Assembly (NCBI GenBank): GCA_922989275.2
Contig: OV277871.1
Coordinates: forward strand, 29,212,693 to 29,276,692
Length of the DNA: 64,000 nt
Source: Gari tellinella
Taxonomy: Eukaryota > Mollusca > Bivalvia > Cardiida > Psammobiidae
Reading direction: 5' to 3'
In this document: in pieces, positions 27,301-32,096 of the stretch
How the letters are laid out: each line of letters begins with the position of its first letter
Numbering within the stretch: the stretch's first letter is position 1
The notes under the pieces: model-generated
Told to the model about the DNA's origin: nothing
Seen by the model: only the letters and a program-made list of their open reading frames with translations
Databases searched by the model: none
Translations under genes and position numbers: made by a program

Positions 27301-27604
27301 AAAAAAATCATGAAACACCAGCATGACATGGACCTGTCAAGAAACTGGACACCCCTGGACGCCTGCATCCAGATTCACAGATTCACTAGCGTTTTCAATC
27401 AAAATTTGAATGTGATGTTTAGGGTAAAACAGACACAATGGTTATTAGACTGTCAAAGAGCATAGCTGTTTTTGTTTCTTTTTTTGCCAGTAATCAACAT
27501 TATCAATTTGTGTCTAAAAATATGATAGCGAATTTTTACATATTTACCTGATATGACGGTAAGTCATACAGAGTTTCGACCGGCAGCGAATCAAGCTCGG
27601 ACAT
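2766..27604 (-). CDS. UVRAG: UVRAG, UV radiation resistance-associated protein (16 exons)
   Basis: UVRAG is a subunit of the Beclin-1/VPS34 PI3-kinase complex II, acting in autophagosome maturation and endosomal trafficking. Coding exons in order: 27604-27548, 24284-24164, 23154-23120, 22250-22209, 20689-20574, 19822-19745, 18255-18173, 16079-15974, 15429-15303, 11074-10990, 10269-10179, 9228-9168, 7540-7375, 5402-5324, 4530-4439, 3390-2766. They give about 654 residues, against about 699 in human. Order: short N-terminus, C2-like region (residues about 20-150), coiled coil (about 175-300), UVRAG/ATG14-type C-terminal fold (about 300-445, with CGVHLPNSEDFQ, VALGYTSHL, FPLRYPM, GSRSTI), then a Ser/Thr-rich tail. 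Every junction closes in phase except exon 4 to 5, which is off by one base, so a microexon or unusual donor remains unresolved there. Introns are packed with MITEs and one hosts an antisense C1q gene. Confidence 0.95.
3585..3975. mobile_element. TA-flanked MITE with a nested MITE-A
   Basis: Termini TACGGTGGAACCCCTCCAAA and AGAGGGGTTTCTCTGTA are inverted copies; a MITE-A (about 3681-3872) sits in the middle. Between UVRAG exons 15 and 16. Confidence 0.75.
4256..4406. mobile_element. MITE-B, left end truncated
   Basis: Core CATTAGAATCGTCTC/TTCGAGACAATTCTAATG and right end CTTAACTGGAGCCCTA. About 30 bp from the UVRAG exon 15 donor. Confidence 0.85.
4439..4530 (-). CDS. UVRAG: UVRAG exon 15
   Basis: Reads LGTQDLRLTLPNIK and MLEYRLG, matching family [21 protein letters not shown]. 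Acceptor TTATTTTGTAG, donor GTAAGCAT. This exon also lies outside any long open frame. A MITE-B copy ends about 30 bp past the donor. Confidence 0.92.
4672..4885. mobile_element. MITE-D, complete, TTAA-flanked
   Basis: TTAACCCTTAGCCTGCC ... GGCGGGCTAAGGGTTAA; perfect core hairpin AACAGCTTGGATCCGGATGA plus GACGCCGAGT and complement. Near-identical inverted copy at 39768-39981. Confidence 0.93.
4901..5136. mobile_element. MITE-A, diverged
   Basis: TAACCCTTCACTCCACAG left end, ACAGGCTATGGAGTAAAG right end; core partly decayed. MITE-E core debris (AAGCAAGGTGAAAGTTAAGC) follows to about 5215. Confidence 0.7.
5324..5402 (-). CDS. UVRAG: UVRAG exon 14
   Basis: Reads FPLYLKGKEKFQFNYGVFLM then NKNISQ, matching family [20 protein letters not shown]. 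Acceptor TTCTTCAG, donor GTAAGTAA, phase 0 out. Confidence 0.95.
5464..5725. mobile_element. MITE-E fragment and MITE-A
   Basis: 5464-5550 is the left part of a MITE-E (AGTAAAACCTCCCTATTATG). 5551-5725 is a MITE-A from TTAACCAATTACTCCATG to AGTAAAGGGTTAA with a deletion. Confidence 0.7.
5860..6016. mobile_element. MITE-A, left end truncated
   Basis: AAAAGCAGGCTGAAATAAAA core with complement, right end GGCTATGGGGTAACAGGTTAA. Confidence 0.75.
6196..6412. mobile_element. MITE-C copy with deletion in the core
   Basis: TTCACCCCTGAAACTTTTAA ... CTAGGGTTGAATGTGTTA; only one side of the GAGCCCTCTGACCAGGGTC core remains. Confidence 0.7.
6436..7342 (-). mobile_element. Pearl-like element with 145-bp core repeat
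   Basis: Begins with a GGGCCACTATGGCCC hairpin and ends with CACTTCGTGCCAGGTGAGCT. Five core units; ATGATTTGACCTAGTGACC recurs at 6541, 6686, 6831, 6976 and 7121, an exact 145-bp period. Non-coding. In UVRAG intron 13, 32 bp from exon 13. Confidence 0.85.
7375..7540 (-). CDS. UVRAG: UVRAG exon 13
   Basis: The most conserved exon: IAVALGYTSHL, FPLRYPM and GSRSTI, as in the C-terminal core of UVRAG. Acceptor TTTTGCAG, donor GTAAATG; ends with AA that exon 14 completes to Lys. Confidence 0.96.
7571..8145. mobile_element. Nested MITE-A pair split by a LINE fragment
   Basis: A first MITE-A (7571-7651) stops at the TTAA in its own core, where a second MITE-A begins (TTAACCCATTACCCCATAG). The second is split by a LINE piece at about 7690-7930 and resumes with AAAAAGGCTGAAAGTATAG to GGTAATGGGGTAAC. 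Confidence 0.8.
7690..7930 (+). pseudogene. LINE ORF2 C-terminus and 3' end
   Basis: Reads HWFFPQTIKEWNKIPPDIV then SVDAFKCRLATYL, the classic C-terminal motif (SFFPRTIREWNSLP ... FKRRL) of CR1/Jockey-like non-LTR reverse transcriptases, followed by a stop. 5' truncated, inserted in a MITE-A. Confidence 0.85.
8146..9010. other. UVRAG intron 12 sequence, no gene seen
   Basis: AT-rich. Contains TTTCGACCTTATTCAGGTCA, a possible retroelement tail, and no exon I can support. Confidence 0.4.
9011..9157. mobile_element. Long palindromic element beside UVRAG exon 12
   Basis: Left arm AATATTAGATGTCAGTTTGC continues into CATTCAAATTGTCAACCC; the right arm is its near-exact complement, closing on AAGAATGTCACCCT. 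Arms about 65 bp. Ends about 10 bp from the exon 12 donor. Confidence 0.9.
9168..9228 (-). CDS. UVRAG: UVRAG exon 12
   Basis: Reads CICGVHLPNSEDFQ (human FVCGVKLPNSEDFQ), a near-invariant stretch. Donor GTATGACA; a long palindromic repeat begins about 10 bp past the donor. Confidence 0.95.
9485..9560. mobile_element. MITE-E core fragment
   Basis: CTCAAGATGAAAGTCAAACC and complement around a TCGACTTT loop. Confidence 0.55.
9587..10161. mobile_element. MITE-A interrupted by about 310 bp
   Basis: Left half TAACCTATTACCCTATTAAT to GAATGTGCCTTAAA; right half from GTCTTTAAGGCGCATTC to GGTCATGGGGTAAAGG. The insert (about 9757-10070) is unclassified, with two stretches resembling a tRNA-related SINE but no clear boxes. 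Confidence 0.75.
10179..10269 (-). CDS. UVRAG: UVRAG exon 11
   Basis: Reads ENAQLLIRRKQLIGEL then YIYPLTE, matching family [21 protein letters not shown], the end of the coiled coil. Acceptor TTTTTCAG, donor GTGAGTTT. Confidence 0.93.
10468..10565 (+). mobile_element. SINE 3'-tail fragment
   Basis: AAGATGGCTCAATGATCAGG and CGGTCATTCGGACTGAAAG match the tail of the SINE at 56968-57312; ends in a T tract. Confidence 0.75.
10600..10830. mobile_element. MITE-D core, then deleted MITE-B
   Basis: 10608-10703 carries AATTTGGATCAAGATGAGA and its partner. 10732-10830 starts CAGGGCTCCAGATAAGAGG but lacks the core. Confidence 0.65.
10990..11074 (-). CDS. UVRAG: UVRAG exon 10 (coiled coil)
   Basis: Reads LKTKFQQLETKKIDLEDKK. 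Acceptor with eight T then ACAG, donor GTATGATA. Two bases at each end complete split Ser and Arg codons. Confidence 0.9.
11130..11216. mobile_element. MITE-A right-half fragment
   Basis: GAGGCGCATTCAGTCTTAC to GGCTAAGAGGTAATG. The segment 11188-11239 recurs at 11486-11535 on the other side of the next MITE-A. Confidence 0.7.
11236..11485. mobile_element. MITE-A, complete
   Basis: TTAACCCTTTACCTTATAG ... TGTGGTAAAGGGTTAA; perfect core palindrome around GTGCCTTAAGGCAC. Confidence 0.93.
11619..11985. mobile_element. MITE-A followed by a separate palindrome
   Basis: 11619-11856 is a MITE-A (TTAACTCATTATG start, core intact). 11857-11985 is a near-perfect palindrome: TTCAGTATAAGATAGAAAT and AACATCAGAC arms, complementing back to ATAATT flanks. 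Confidence 0.8.
12000..12693. other. Between MITEs, upstream of the C1q gene; nothing identified
   Basis: Holds GTGATAATCCACTGC twice (12296-12340) and no exon or family I recognise. May include the C1q promoter further down. Confidence 0.4.
12694..12800. mobile_element. MITE-A, truncated
   Basis: TTAATCGATTACGCCATAGC start, core left arm present, right arm mostly lost. Lies about 110 bp before the C1q start codon. Confidence 0.7.
12911..13085 (+). CDS. C1q gene exon 1: signal peptide and helix
   Basis: ATG at 12911 starts a hydrophobic leader followed by CKNGFKSEPQC and a charged helix. The exon ends one base into a Lys codon at donor GTAAGT; a MITE-A copy starts 24 bp further on. Confidence 0.93.
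12911..14612 (+). CDS. Secreted C1q-domain-containing protein, two exons
   Basis: Predicted secreted lectin-like protein of the C1q/TNF fold, a family used by bivalves in pathogen recognition. Exons 12911-13085 and 14203-14612 join in phase to 194 residues. Residues 1-17 are a signal peptide (MHLAIALLWIAFISVAC), 30-57 a short heptad-like helix (LAEMELELKELRKM), and about 60-194 one globular C1q domain with AFSAQL, FDNITLNIGNGYD, GVFTAQHPGIYFFTA and FTGFLI. No collagen repeat, so it belongs to the sghC1q type. Donor GTAAGTAG, acceptor TTTTTACTTTCAG. The gene lies wholly within the intron between UVRAG exons 10 and 9, on the opposite strand, with a single intron of 1.1 kb that carries two MITE-A copies. 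Ligand is unknown. Confidence 0.95.
13110..13318. mobile_element. MITE-A in C1q intron
   Basis: TTAACCCATTACCCCATAA ... TATGGGGTATTGGGTTAT with core, missing the usual left spacer. Confidence 0.88.
13348..13490. mobile_element. MITE-A, right end truncated
   Basis: TTAACCTTCAACTCCATATC then core GCAGAATGCGCC and complement. Confidence 0.75.
13491..14202 (+). other. C1q intron, no repeat or exon recognised
   Basis: AT-rich intron body. CACCTATAGGGATACCTCGA region at 13770 shows a short inverted pair only. Confidence 0.5.
14203..14612 (+). CDS. C1q gene exon 2: C1q domain and stop
   Basis: Encodes the full C1q domain and TAG at 14610-14612. Typical aromatic core residues (HPGIYFFTA, DRVWVEG, FTGFLI) are present. 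Confidence 0.95.
14613..15302. other. Between C1q stop and UVRAG exon 9; dispersed repeat
   Basis: 14795-14935 belongs to a dispersed family also at 17925-18030, 25479-25630 and 26110-26270 (GAGACAGGAAAGTGGATAC, then TTCTCTGGTTCTTTC). Its class is unknown. Confidence 0.5.
15303..15429 (-). CDS. UVRAG: UVRAG exon 9 (coiled coil)
   Basis: No open frame flags this exon; I found it because exons 8 and 10 did not join in phase. It reads LSAREDLLLRVGQLKSEL and ends HEEK plus one base. Acceptor TTTCTTTTTCAG, donor GTAGGT; it fixes the phase exactly and fills the missing heptad stretch. Sequence itself is poorly conserved, as usual for coiled coils. Confidence 0.85.
15471..15856. mobile_element. MITE-H end and stacked MITE-A pieces
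   Basis: 15471 starts CAGGGCCGCCATAAGTTGA (MITE-H). From 15534 three MITE-A pieces follow, ending ATGGGGTAAAGGGTTAT. About 40 bp from UVRAG exon 9. Confidence 0.7.
15974..16079 (-). CDS. UVRAG: UVRAG exon 8 (start of coiled coil)
   Basis: Reads IHTVLRAIKQMQGSVKK and IEDRLLTSQEKTQK, a charged helical segment matching the human [20 protein letters not shown] region. Acceptor TACTTTCAG, donor GTATGG, phase 0 out. Confidence 0.9.
16148..17395 (-). mobile_element. Pearl/Helentron-like element
   Basis: Reverse-oriented third copy of the family, from GAGGGCCTGAAGGCCC hairpin to CCTGAGCTAGCTCAGGTGAG. Five or six tandem core units of about 160 bp. In UVRAG intron 7, about 70 bp from exon 8. Confidence 0.85.
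17545..17776. mobile_element. MITE-A with half core deleted
   Basis: TTAACCCTTTCCCCCCATAC ... CTATGGGGTAATGGGTTAA; only the left core arm remains. Confidence 0.85.
18037..18087. repeat. 51-bp near-perfect palindrome
   Basis: GAAACAACAAGCTTATGTTT then ATAAAG and its complement; lies inside a dispersed repeat, 86 bp from UVRAG exon 7. Confidence 0.9.
18173..18255 (-). CDS. UVRAG: UVRAG exon 7
   Basis: Reads KPVGEGEVLLVDPSVSVRNSY, shortened here as VLLVDPSVSVRNSY, the end of the C2-like region before the coiled coil (human TILLQVDQNCVRNSY). Joins exon 6 directly in phase 0; ends AG, completed to Arg by exon 8. Confidence 0.9.
18354..18649. mobile_element. MITE-A plus extra right end
   Basis: TTAACCAATAACTCG to TCAATGGTTAA (18599), then a second right terminus AGGCTGTGGGGTAAAGGGTTAA shortened to GTGGGGTAAAGGGTTAA. 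Confidence 0.8.
18820..19053. mobile_element. MITE-A, left tip eroded
   Basis: ACTTTTACGCCTTAAATTT ... GGCTATGGGGTAATGAGTT with full core. Confidence 0.8.
19524..19723. mobile_element. MITE-B, AATAT duplication
   Basis: CAGGGCTCCAGATAAGAGG ... CCTTATTTGTAACTCTG, flanked by AATAT both sides; 21 bp from UVRAG exon 6 donor. Confidence 0.88.
19745..19822 (-). CDS. UVRAG: UVRAG exon 6
   Basis: Twenty-six codons, in phase at both ends, including VLIGMFDKYFIAPE (family IIFGLNDGYYGAPF). Donor GTGACT; a MITE-B copy begins only about 21 bp beyond it. Confidence 0.9.
19980..20110. mobile_element. MITE-E-like core
   Basis: CTTAAAGAAGGCTGAAAC and complement around GAGACCTCC. Confidence 0.55.
20341..20526. 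mobile_element. MITE-E, diverged
   Basis: AGTAGAACCCCTCTATTATA ... TTTGTAATAGAGGGTCCCA; core arms decayed. Lies 48 bp from UVRAG exon 5. Confidence 0.7.
20574..20689 (-). CDS. UVRAG: UVRAG exon 5
   Basis: Reads TIDFVIRVWITNG and LLVDWSISLSGLTYF, matching the family FVVKIWGG and LLIEWKVCLDGLKYL. Starts with two bases that complete a codon; acceptor TTAACAG, donor GTAAGTCTT. Confidence 0.92.
20802..21189. mobile_element. MITE-A split at its core TTAA by a MITE-G
   Basis: TTAACCCGTTATCTCATAAA ... GGTGTAAAGGGATAA. At 20968-21107 a second TTAA element (TTAACCCATTAGCG ... GCTTAATGGGTTAA) is inserted precisely at the TTAA in the middle of the core. Confidence 0.88.
20968..21107. mobile_element. 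MITE-G, 140 bp, TTAA-flanked
   Basis: Complete element inside a MITE-A; a second copy at 50506-50653 shares TGACTCATTTTGACTCATTG-like sequence and CGCAATAGCCTCATAC. Confidence 0.85.
21632..22152. mobile_element. MITE-A split at TTAA by a MITE-C
   Basis: TTAAACCAATTACACCATAC ... CAATGGGGTAATGGGTTA. The MITE-C at 21834-22084 sits with TTAA on each side. Confidence 0.85.
21834..22084. mobile_element. MITE-C, complete
   Basis: TTAACTCTTTCCTCCCTGAA ... GGGTTCAAAGGGTTAA; core CTGATCAGAGGGCTCCTTTC and complement. Confidence 0.92.
22209..22250 (-). CDS. UVRAG: UVRAG exon 4 (42 bp)
   Basis: Reads NPSWQSLDIRRFDE, matching family NPTWRSLD. Acceptor follows a long T tract; the likely donor GTTATT is weak. 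The exon ends in phase 0 while exon 5 needs one carried base, so the 3' boundary is uncertain. A donor 25 bp further on (GTATCC) would restore phase. Confidence 0.8.
22434..22680. mobile_element. MITE-A, complete
   Basis: TTAACCCATTACTCCATAA ... ACTATGGGGTTATGGAATAA with intact core. Confidence 0.88.
22976..23075. mobile_element. MITE-C half
   Basis: CCCTCTGATCAGGGTCTTCA and the right side to CATTTGAAGTTCTAGG; left side absent. 45 bp from UVRAG exon 3. Confidence 0.7.
23120..23154 (-). CDS. UVRAG: UVRAG exon 3 (35 bp)
   Basis: A tiny exon reading EFYRSETIVGSL across its 5' junction; human UVRAG has EFYRSEVIKNSL here. Acceptor TTTTTTTCCAG, donor GTAATTTA. Both phases close. Confidence 0.9.
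23238..23442. mobile_element. MITE-A, heavily decayed
   Basis: CCCATAACCCCATTGGATG start, partial core, ATCAATAAATTAAAAGGG tail. Confidence 0.6.
23466..23716. mobile_element. MITE-A, complete
   Basis: TTAACCCTTTCCCTTATAG ... ATGGGGTAATGGGTTAA; core palindrome around GCGCCATAAGGCGC. Confidence 0.93.
23839..24020. mobile_element. MITE-B, TCAAA duplication
   Basis: CAGGGCTCCAGATAAGAGG ... TATCTGGAGCTCTG, flanked by TCAAA. A further MITE-B right end lies at 24060-24130, next to UVRAG exon 2. Confidence 0.88.
24164..24284 (-). CDS. UVRAG: UVRAG exon 2
   Basis: Reads RRLRHVRNITLRN, then AFFTLHVDEKLK, the first strands of the C2-like region. Acceptor TTCTTTCAG, donor GTATGG; ends one base into the Glu codon completed by exon 3. 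A MITE-B fragment ends about 33 bp past the donor. Confidence 0.93.
24341..24533. mobile_element. MITE-B, AGAGAT duplication
   Basis: CAGAGCACCAGATAAGG ... CTTATCTGGAGACCTG between two AGAGAT; core perfect around TCTCTTCGAGA. Confidence 0.9.
24545..24741. mobile_element. MITE-B, left tip missing
   Basis: AGTAAACTGAACAAATCC to CCTTGTCTGGAGCCCTG. Confidence 0.8.
24742..24912. mobile_element. MITE-D type, partial
   Basis: TTAACTCTTTCAGTGCAGC then TCAAACCGTTTGGATCCTGA; right half lost. Confidence 0.6.
24967..25222. mobile_element. MITE-C, complete
   Basis: TTAACCCTTTGAACCCTAG ... GGGAGGAAAGAGTTAA; core perfect around GGCTCCTTTCGGAGCC. Confidence 0.93.
25357..25459. mobile_element. MITE-C left half
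   Basis: TTAACCCTTTGAACCCTAG to AACATCCGGATCAGA, cut at the core. Confidence 0.8.
25479..25640. repeat. Dispersed repeat (see 14795)
   Basis: GAGAGAGGAAAGTGGATAC and GTTCTCTGGTTCTTTCAGAC; another member at 26110-26270. Confidence 0.55.
25782..26034. mobile_element. MITE-A, complete
   Basis: TTAACCCTTTACCTGATAG ... AGGGAAAGGGTTAA; core perfect around GCGCCCTAAGGCGC. Confidence 0.92.
26545..27170. mobile_element. Inverted-repeat unit with inserted GCCCC-tipped element
   Basis: AGTTGAGTCTGAAATTGTTC and its complement occur at 26556, 26600 and 27131. Between the last two lies 26745-27130, starting TTATGCCCC and ending GACGGGGCATAAA, with two tandem units around AGGTCAAAATCAAAGTTGGG. Confidence 0.65.
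27548..27604 (-). CDS. UVRAG: UVRAG exon 1 (start codon)
   Basis: ATG at 27604-27602. The exon reads MSELDSLPVETLYDLPSYQ and runs in phase into RRLRHVRNI of exon 2, matching the LPS-Q-RRLRHLRNI start of the family C2-like region. Donor GTAAATA at 27547-27541. Confidence 0.9.
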
Positions 27605-28013
27605 TACTCTTGTGGAACATCAATAAAAGAACAAGTAATTGTTTCTGTTGCAATTTAATCCCAGCAAAACATTTAAATCACGAGAGCTCTGCCCACTTTA
27701 CATCCGCCATGATGACCTAATTTCGAATTCCCGTTTGGTCATGTGATGCAGGGTTTAAGATCAATAACAAACGGGAGAAAGCGGTTGTGTGGAAAATGTA
27801 ACAGCGTAAACAGTGAAATGTTTCTTTTTCGACATCATTGGCAGCATATAAGCCATATGGTACCGCAAAAAACAAGTGTTTTACATAATATAATGCACGA
27901 GATTTTGCGATAATTAAGGGCAGCGTTAATCATGTGACCTATTGAGTTTAAATTGATACGTCCTCGTAAGAAATCGGCCTGATTCGAAACGGCCCTGATA
28001 AAACAATTTACAT
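27605..28013 (-). promoter_or_regulatory. UVRAG: UVRAG 5' flank with two TCATGTGA motifs
   Basis: Repeat-poor DNA just upstream of the start codon. TCATGTGA occurs at 27739-27746 (GTCATGTGAT) and 27930-27937 (ATCATGTGAC), one base from the GTCACGTGAC CLEAR box and matching the MITF M-box TCATGTG. No experimental support. Confidence 0.45.
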
Positions 28014-28079
28014 ATGAGGATATGCATGTTTCAAATGGAGAAATCAGGCGCGAAGCTACCTATGCGTCGGTACGCCCGG

Positions 28080-28170
28080 AAATGCACATTATTTGGCTTA
28101 CATTTGCAAACAGTTTGGAGCCAGATCAGACTCCGTGTAGTAAAAAAAATAAAGCGGCGTCTGATCAAGA
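28080..28170. mobile_element. MITE-D type core, decayed
   Basis: TTGCAAACAGTTTGGAGCC and GGCGTCTGATCAAGAATC; the open frame across it is not a gene. Confidence 0.6.
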
Positions 28171-28299
28171 ATCTTTGTCACCCATTTTCAACTTTTCTTC
28201 AGTTAACAAAAAGAAAAGAAAACAGACTTATTATTAAAGAAAAAAAGAGAACAGATCTAGATCTAGATCTGAATAAAAATGAAAACTTATTTTGACTTT

Positions 28300-28949
28300 T
28301 ATCACAGACGATTTCGTCAGCAACATAAGTTTTTGTCGTCTGCATAATTTTGCATGTTAATTTTCAATTTATATAAAAGTGACATTTTCAAAGAATTTTT
28401 TGTGCTACTTCATAAATAATTAAATGCTTTAGTTTACTTAATTATATAGATTTCTATGTTGTAGATATCTATTTATTGCATCCCAAGACACTAAATTAAT
28501 TGTTTTTTCTTGACGGGGCCGTATCGACTCATGGTCGGTTTGATTTTGGTCCGAATTGACTAGTTTGCTTATCTGTGGATTAGGAAGATGTAAACATTGG
28601 GCCAGGACAAAACAGAACTTACAGCGGTAATGACAATCGTGACTTTCTTTCAATATACGAGAAATAAGTTTAATACAAACGAATTAGCTAATGTATATGG
28701 GAAAACATTTCTTATTTGTGTAGGTGACAAGTTGACACTGAAGACCAACTCGTTAGAAATTGAGTGGGAGGGGTAAACATGTAAAGAATAACATTTCCTA
28801 GTGGACTTACACAACGAGTGCAAGATTACTTTGGACGACTGCTAGACATGGTCTTGGTCTAATTCTCAGCCCCCTCCCACCTTAGAGCAAGAAAATGAGG
28901 GCGCTCAAGATATAAAATGTTTGTCAGAAGTGAAATGATAGTCTAGAAC
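28300..28949. other. Intergenic, UVRAG to LAMTOR4, nothing identified
   Basis: AT-rich; no exon, no recognised repeat before the tandem array. Confidence 0.4.
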
Positions 28950-30266
28950 TGTGATTTGTCTACAGGTGCCAAAAACCTTAATATTGGCTAAAACTTTTGC
29001 ATTATTGGACCTCGGCCTTTTATACTTGACATGTGTCTTCCCTGTATAATGTATCAAGACCTTTCTAACAATACAAACCTTTTTGATCTTGTGACCTTGA
29101 CCTTTGACATACTTTGGTAAAAATCTTTAAATATCTATAACATTTGAACCAGTAGGCATAGAGCTTTCATATTTTGTATGTATATTTCTTGTGTCAAGAC
29201 CTTTTAAACCATAGCTATGTTTTTGAACATTTGACCTTGACCTATTTAATCAAACTTTAACCAAAAACCTTAACATTGGATATAACTCTTGCATTATTGC
29301 ACCTGGGCCTTTTTAACTTGGCATGTGTCTTCCCTGTGTCGAGACCTTTCCAACCATACAAACTTTTTTGACCTTGTGACCTTGACCTACTCTTGTAAAA
29401 TATTTAAATATCTATAACATTTGAACCAGTAGGCCCGCCTTTCATATTTTGTATGTATATTTCTTTTTTCTAAACCTTTCCAACATACCTATGTTTTTGA
29501 CCATATGACCTAGACCTTGACCAATGACCTATTTAATCAAAATTTAACCAAAAACCTTAACATTGGCTATAACTCTTGCATTATTGCACCTGGGCCTTTT
29601 TAACTTGGCATGTGTCTTCCCTAAGTTCCCTGTGTCAAGAACTTTCCAACCATACATCCCTTTTTGACCCTGTGACATTGATTATTGACTTACTTTTGTA
29701 AAATTCTTTAAATGTCTATAACATTTGAACCAGTAGGCATAAGGCTTTAATATTTTGACCTTGACCTTTGAAATCAAACTTTAACCACAAAACCTTAACC
29801 TTTGCTATTACTCTTGCATTTTTGCACATAGGCCTATGAAACTTGTGTCAAGAACTTTCCAACTATACAACCCTTTTTGACCTTGACCTTTTGTTGACCT
29901 ACTTTTTTAAAGATCTTTAAATGTCTATATCATTTGAGCCAATAGGCATAGAGCTTCAACATTTTGTATGTCTATTTCTTGAGTCAATACCTTTCAAACC
30001 ATACCTATGTTTTTGATCATGTCCCCGTGACCTTGACCTTTGACCTATTTACTCAAACTTTAACCAAAAAAACCTAATCCTTGGCTATTACTCTTGCATT
30101 ATTGCACATGTGCCTTTTAAACTTGGCATGTGTCTTCCCTGTGTCAAGACCTTTCCAACCATACAAACCTTTTTTGACTTTGTGACCTTGACCTTTGACC
30201 TACTCTTGTAAAATCTTTAAATGTCTTTAACATTTGATCCAGTAGGCCTAGGGCTTTCATATTTGG
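28950..30266 (+). repeat. Tandem array, about 285-bp unit, rich in TGACCTTGACC
   Basis: CCTTAACATTGGCTATAACTC-like starts recur near 28975, 29266, 29551, 29788 and 30067. Units carry many TGACCTTGACCTTTGACC stretches. Lies between the divergent UVRAG and LAMTOR4 genes. Confidence 0.85.
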
Positions 30267-30850
30267 CCGGAATGAAAATGTGGTCTATAGATTGACGAAA
30301 GCCTTCTGTCAGCGTGTCTGTCCGTCCGTCCTCACTTTGGTTGACCTTTTTGTTAGTGTCAGTTTTAGCCAAAGCTTAAGTCCTACAGCAACCAAATTTG
30401 GCATGTAAAGTTGTAGTGAGGTTATTTTCACATGCCGTGGGTAACTAGGTCACTGTGACCTAGATTTCACAGTCCAATGACTTAGAGAATTCTTGTTTAA
30501 CCTTTTCGTTTGCGTCTTGGTTTACCTTTTTGTTAGTGTCAGTTTTAGCCAAAGCTTAAGTCCTGCAGCAACCAAATTTGACATGTACAGTAACTGTTGA
30601 AGTGAGGTCATCATCACACGCCGTGGGTAACTAGGTCACTGTGACCTAGATTTCACTGTCCAATGACTTAGAGAATTCTTGGTTAGCCTTTTCCTTTGTG
30701 TCTTGGTTTACCTTTTTGTTAGTGTCAGTTTTAGTCAAAGTTTAAGTCCTACAGCAACCAAATTTGGCATGTACAGTTGTAGTGAGGTCATCATCACATG
30801 CCATGGGTAACTATATTATATATACATGTATACAAAGCAAAAGTGCAGAC
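30267..30850 (+). repeat. Tandem array, about 183-bp unit, interrupting the 285-bp array
   Basis: GTTAGTGTCAGTTTTAGCC recurs at about 30352, 30534 and 30719; opening stretch has GTCTGTCCGTCCGTCC, typical of mollusc non-autonomous elements. It separates two parts of the 285-bp array and so looks inserted. Confidence 0.75.
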
Positions 30851-30879
30851 AATTCGGCCATACCAACATTGGCGGTTTC

Positions 30880-31375
30880 TCGTTTGTATGTCTATTTTTT
30901 GTGTCAATACCTCTCCGACTATATCAATGTTTTTGACTTTGTGACCTTGACCCTAGCCTTTGACCTGGTTAATAAAAAATTAACCAAAAACCTTAACTTT
31001 GGCTATGACTCTTGCATTATTGCACATGTACCTTTTATACTTGGCATGTGTCTTCCCTGTGTCAATACCTTTCAAACCATACAAACCTTTTTGACCTTGT
31101 GACCTTGACCTTGGACCTGACCTACTTTTGTAAAAATATTAAATGCCTGTACATTTGAACCAGTAGGCCTAGGGCTTTCATATTTGGTATGTATATTTCT
31201 TGTGTCAATACCTTTCCAACTAACCTATGTTTTTGACCATGGGATCTTGACCTTAACCTTTGACCTATTTATCAAACTTTAACCAAAACACCTTAACCTT
31301 GACTATAACTTTTGCATAGCATGATGCTGGCTGGGGGCATTTGTGTCAATACCTTTCAAACCATACCTATGAAAC
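30880..31375 (+). repeat. Second part of the 285-bp TGACCTTGACC array
   Basis: Two further diverged units (CCTTAACTTTGGC near 30987, CCTTAACCTTGAC near 31290). Confidence 0.75.
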
Positions 31376-31379
31376 TGTT

Positions 31380-32040
31380 TGTTGACACAAAATGGAGACC
31401 AAGTTAGATACCCAGAGGTGCCAATTCACACTGGCCCTCGAATTCATCAAAATTGCACTTTAATGGTGCTCGCCACTAGGATAGTCTTGATTCCCATCCC
31501 TGTGCCATGGGGGGCATTCGTGTATCTGCGACACGCTCTTGTTCTTTCTGTTAACTGTCCCACTTTTCTACCTATCTATTATTATACTTTTTCTTATTTC
31601 TCTGACAAACCACCAGTCACACAATAGTCAAGTGTGACTGTGATGACCTACTACCGGGTATGTAGATGTAGAATAGTTTTATACCCGTCCACGAAGGGGT
31701 GAATGGCATATATAGCATAATCTTTGTCTGTATGTCATTATGAGAGCTTTCCTATGGGGTCCTAACCTGGCGCATATATCTGCCATGCGTTCAGTAAGGA
31801 AATTGATGGCCGTCGATGCCCATCCATTGCAAGTTGGCTACAGGTCTGAAATACAGTAGAGAAAACGTAATTCTGCCGTTCAAACGCAAACACATTGCAA
31901 TGAAATATAGAAAATTACAACTTTTTAACAATTCTGACTACCAGTTTTAATCTGAGTGAGTGTTTGTCACACTTGTAAACATTTTGAGGACTAATCCCTT
32001 AAGATTCATGTACACAGGTATTTTATTTAAAATTTAATCT
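31380..32040. other. Intergenic, upstream of LAMTOR4
   Basis: Unclassified repeat tails (for example 31795-31915, which reappears inverted at 44060-44182). No coding exon seen. Likely holds the LAMTOR4 promoter or a 5' UTR exon. Confidence 0.5.
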
Positions 32041-32080
32041 TTATTTAATTACAGTGTTTGTTATTTAATTACAGTGTTTG
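32041..32080 (+). repeat. 20-bp perfect tandem duplication with splice-acceptor core
   Basis: TTATTTAATTACAGTGTTTG occurs twice back to back just before LAMTOR4 exon 1, doubling a TTTAATTACAG 3' splice-site-like motif. Confidence 0.95.
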
Positions 32081-32096
32081 TTAAACCAGACAAACA

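Noticed and set aside
28014..28295. Overlapping plus-strand open frames of 93 and 71 residues.
   Set aside because: They cover a decayed MITE-D type core and low-complexity lysine-rich sequence, with no family resemblance.
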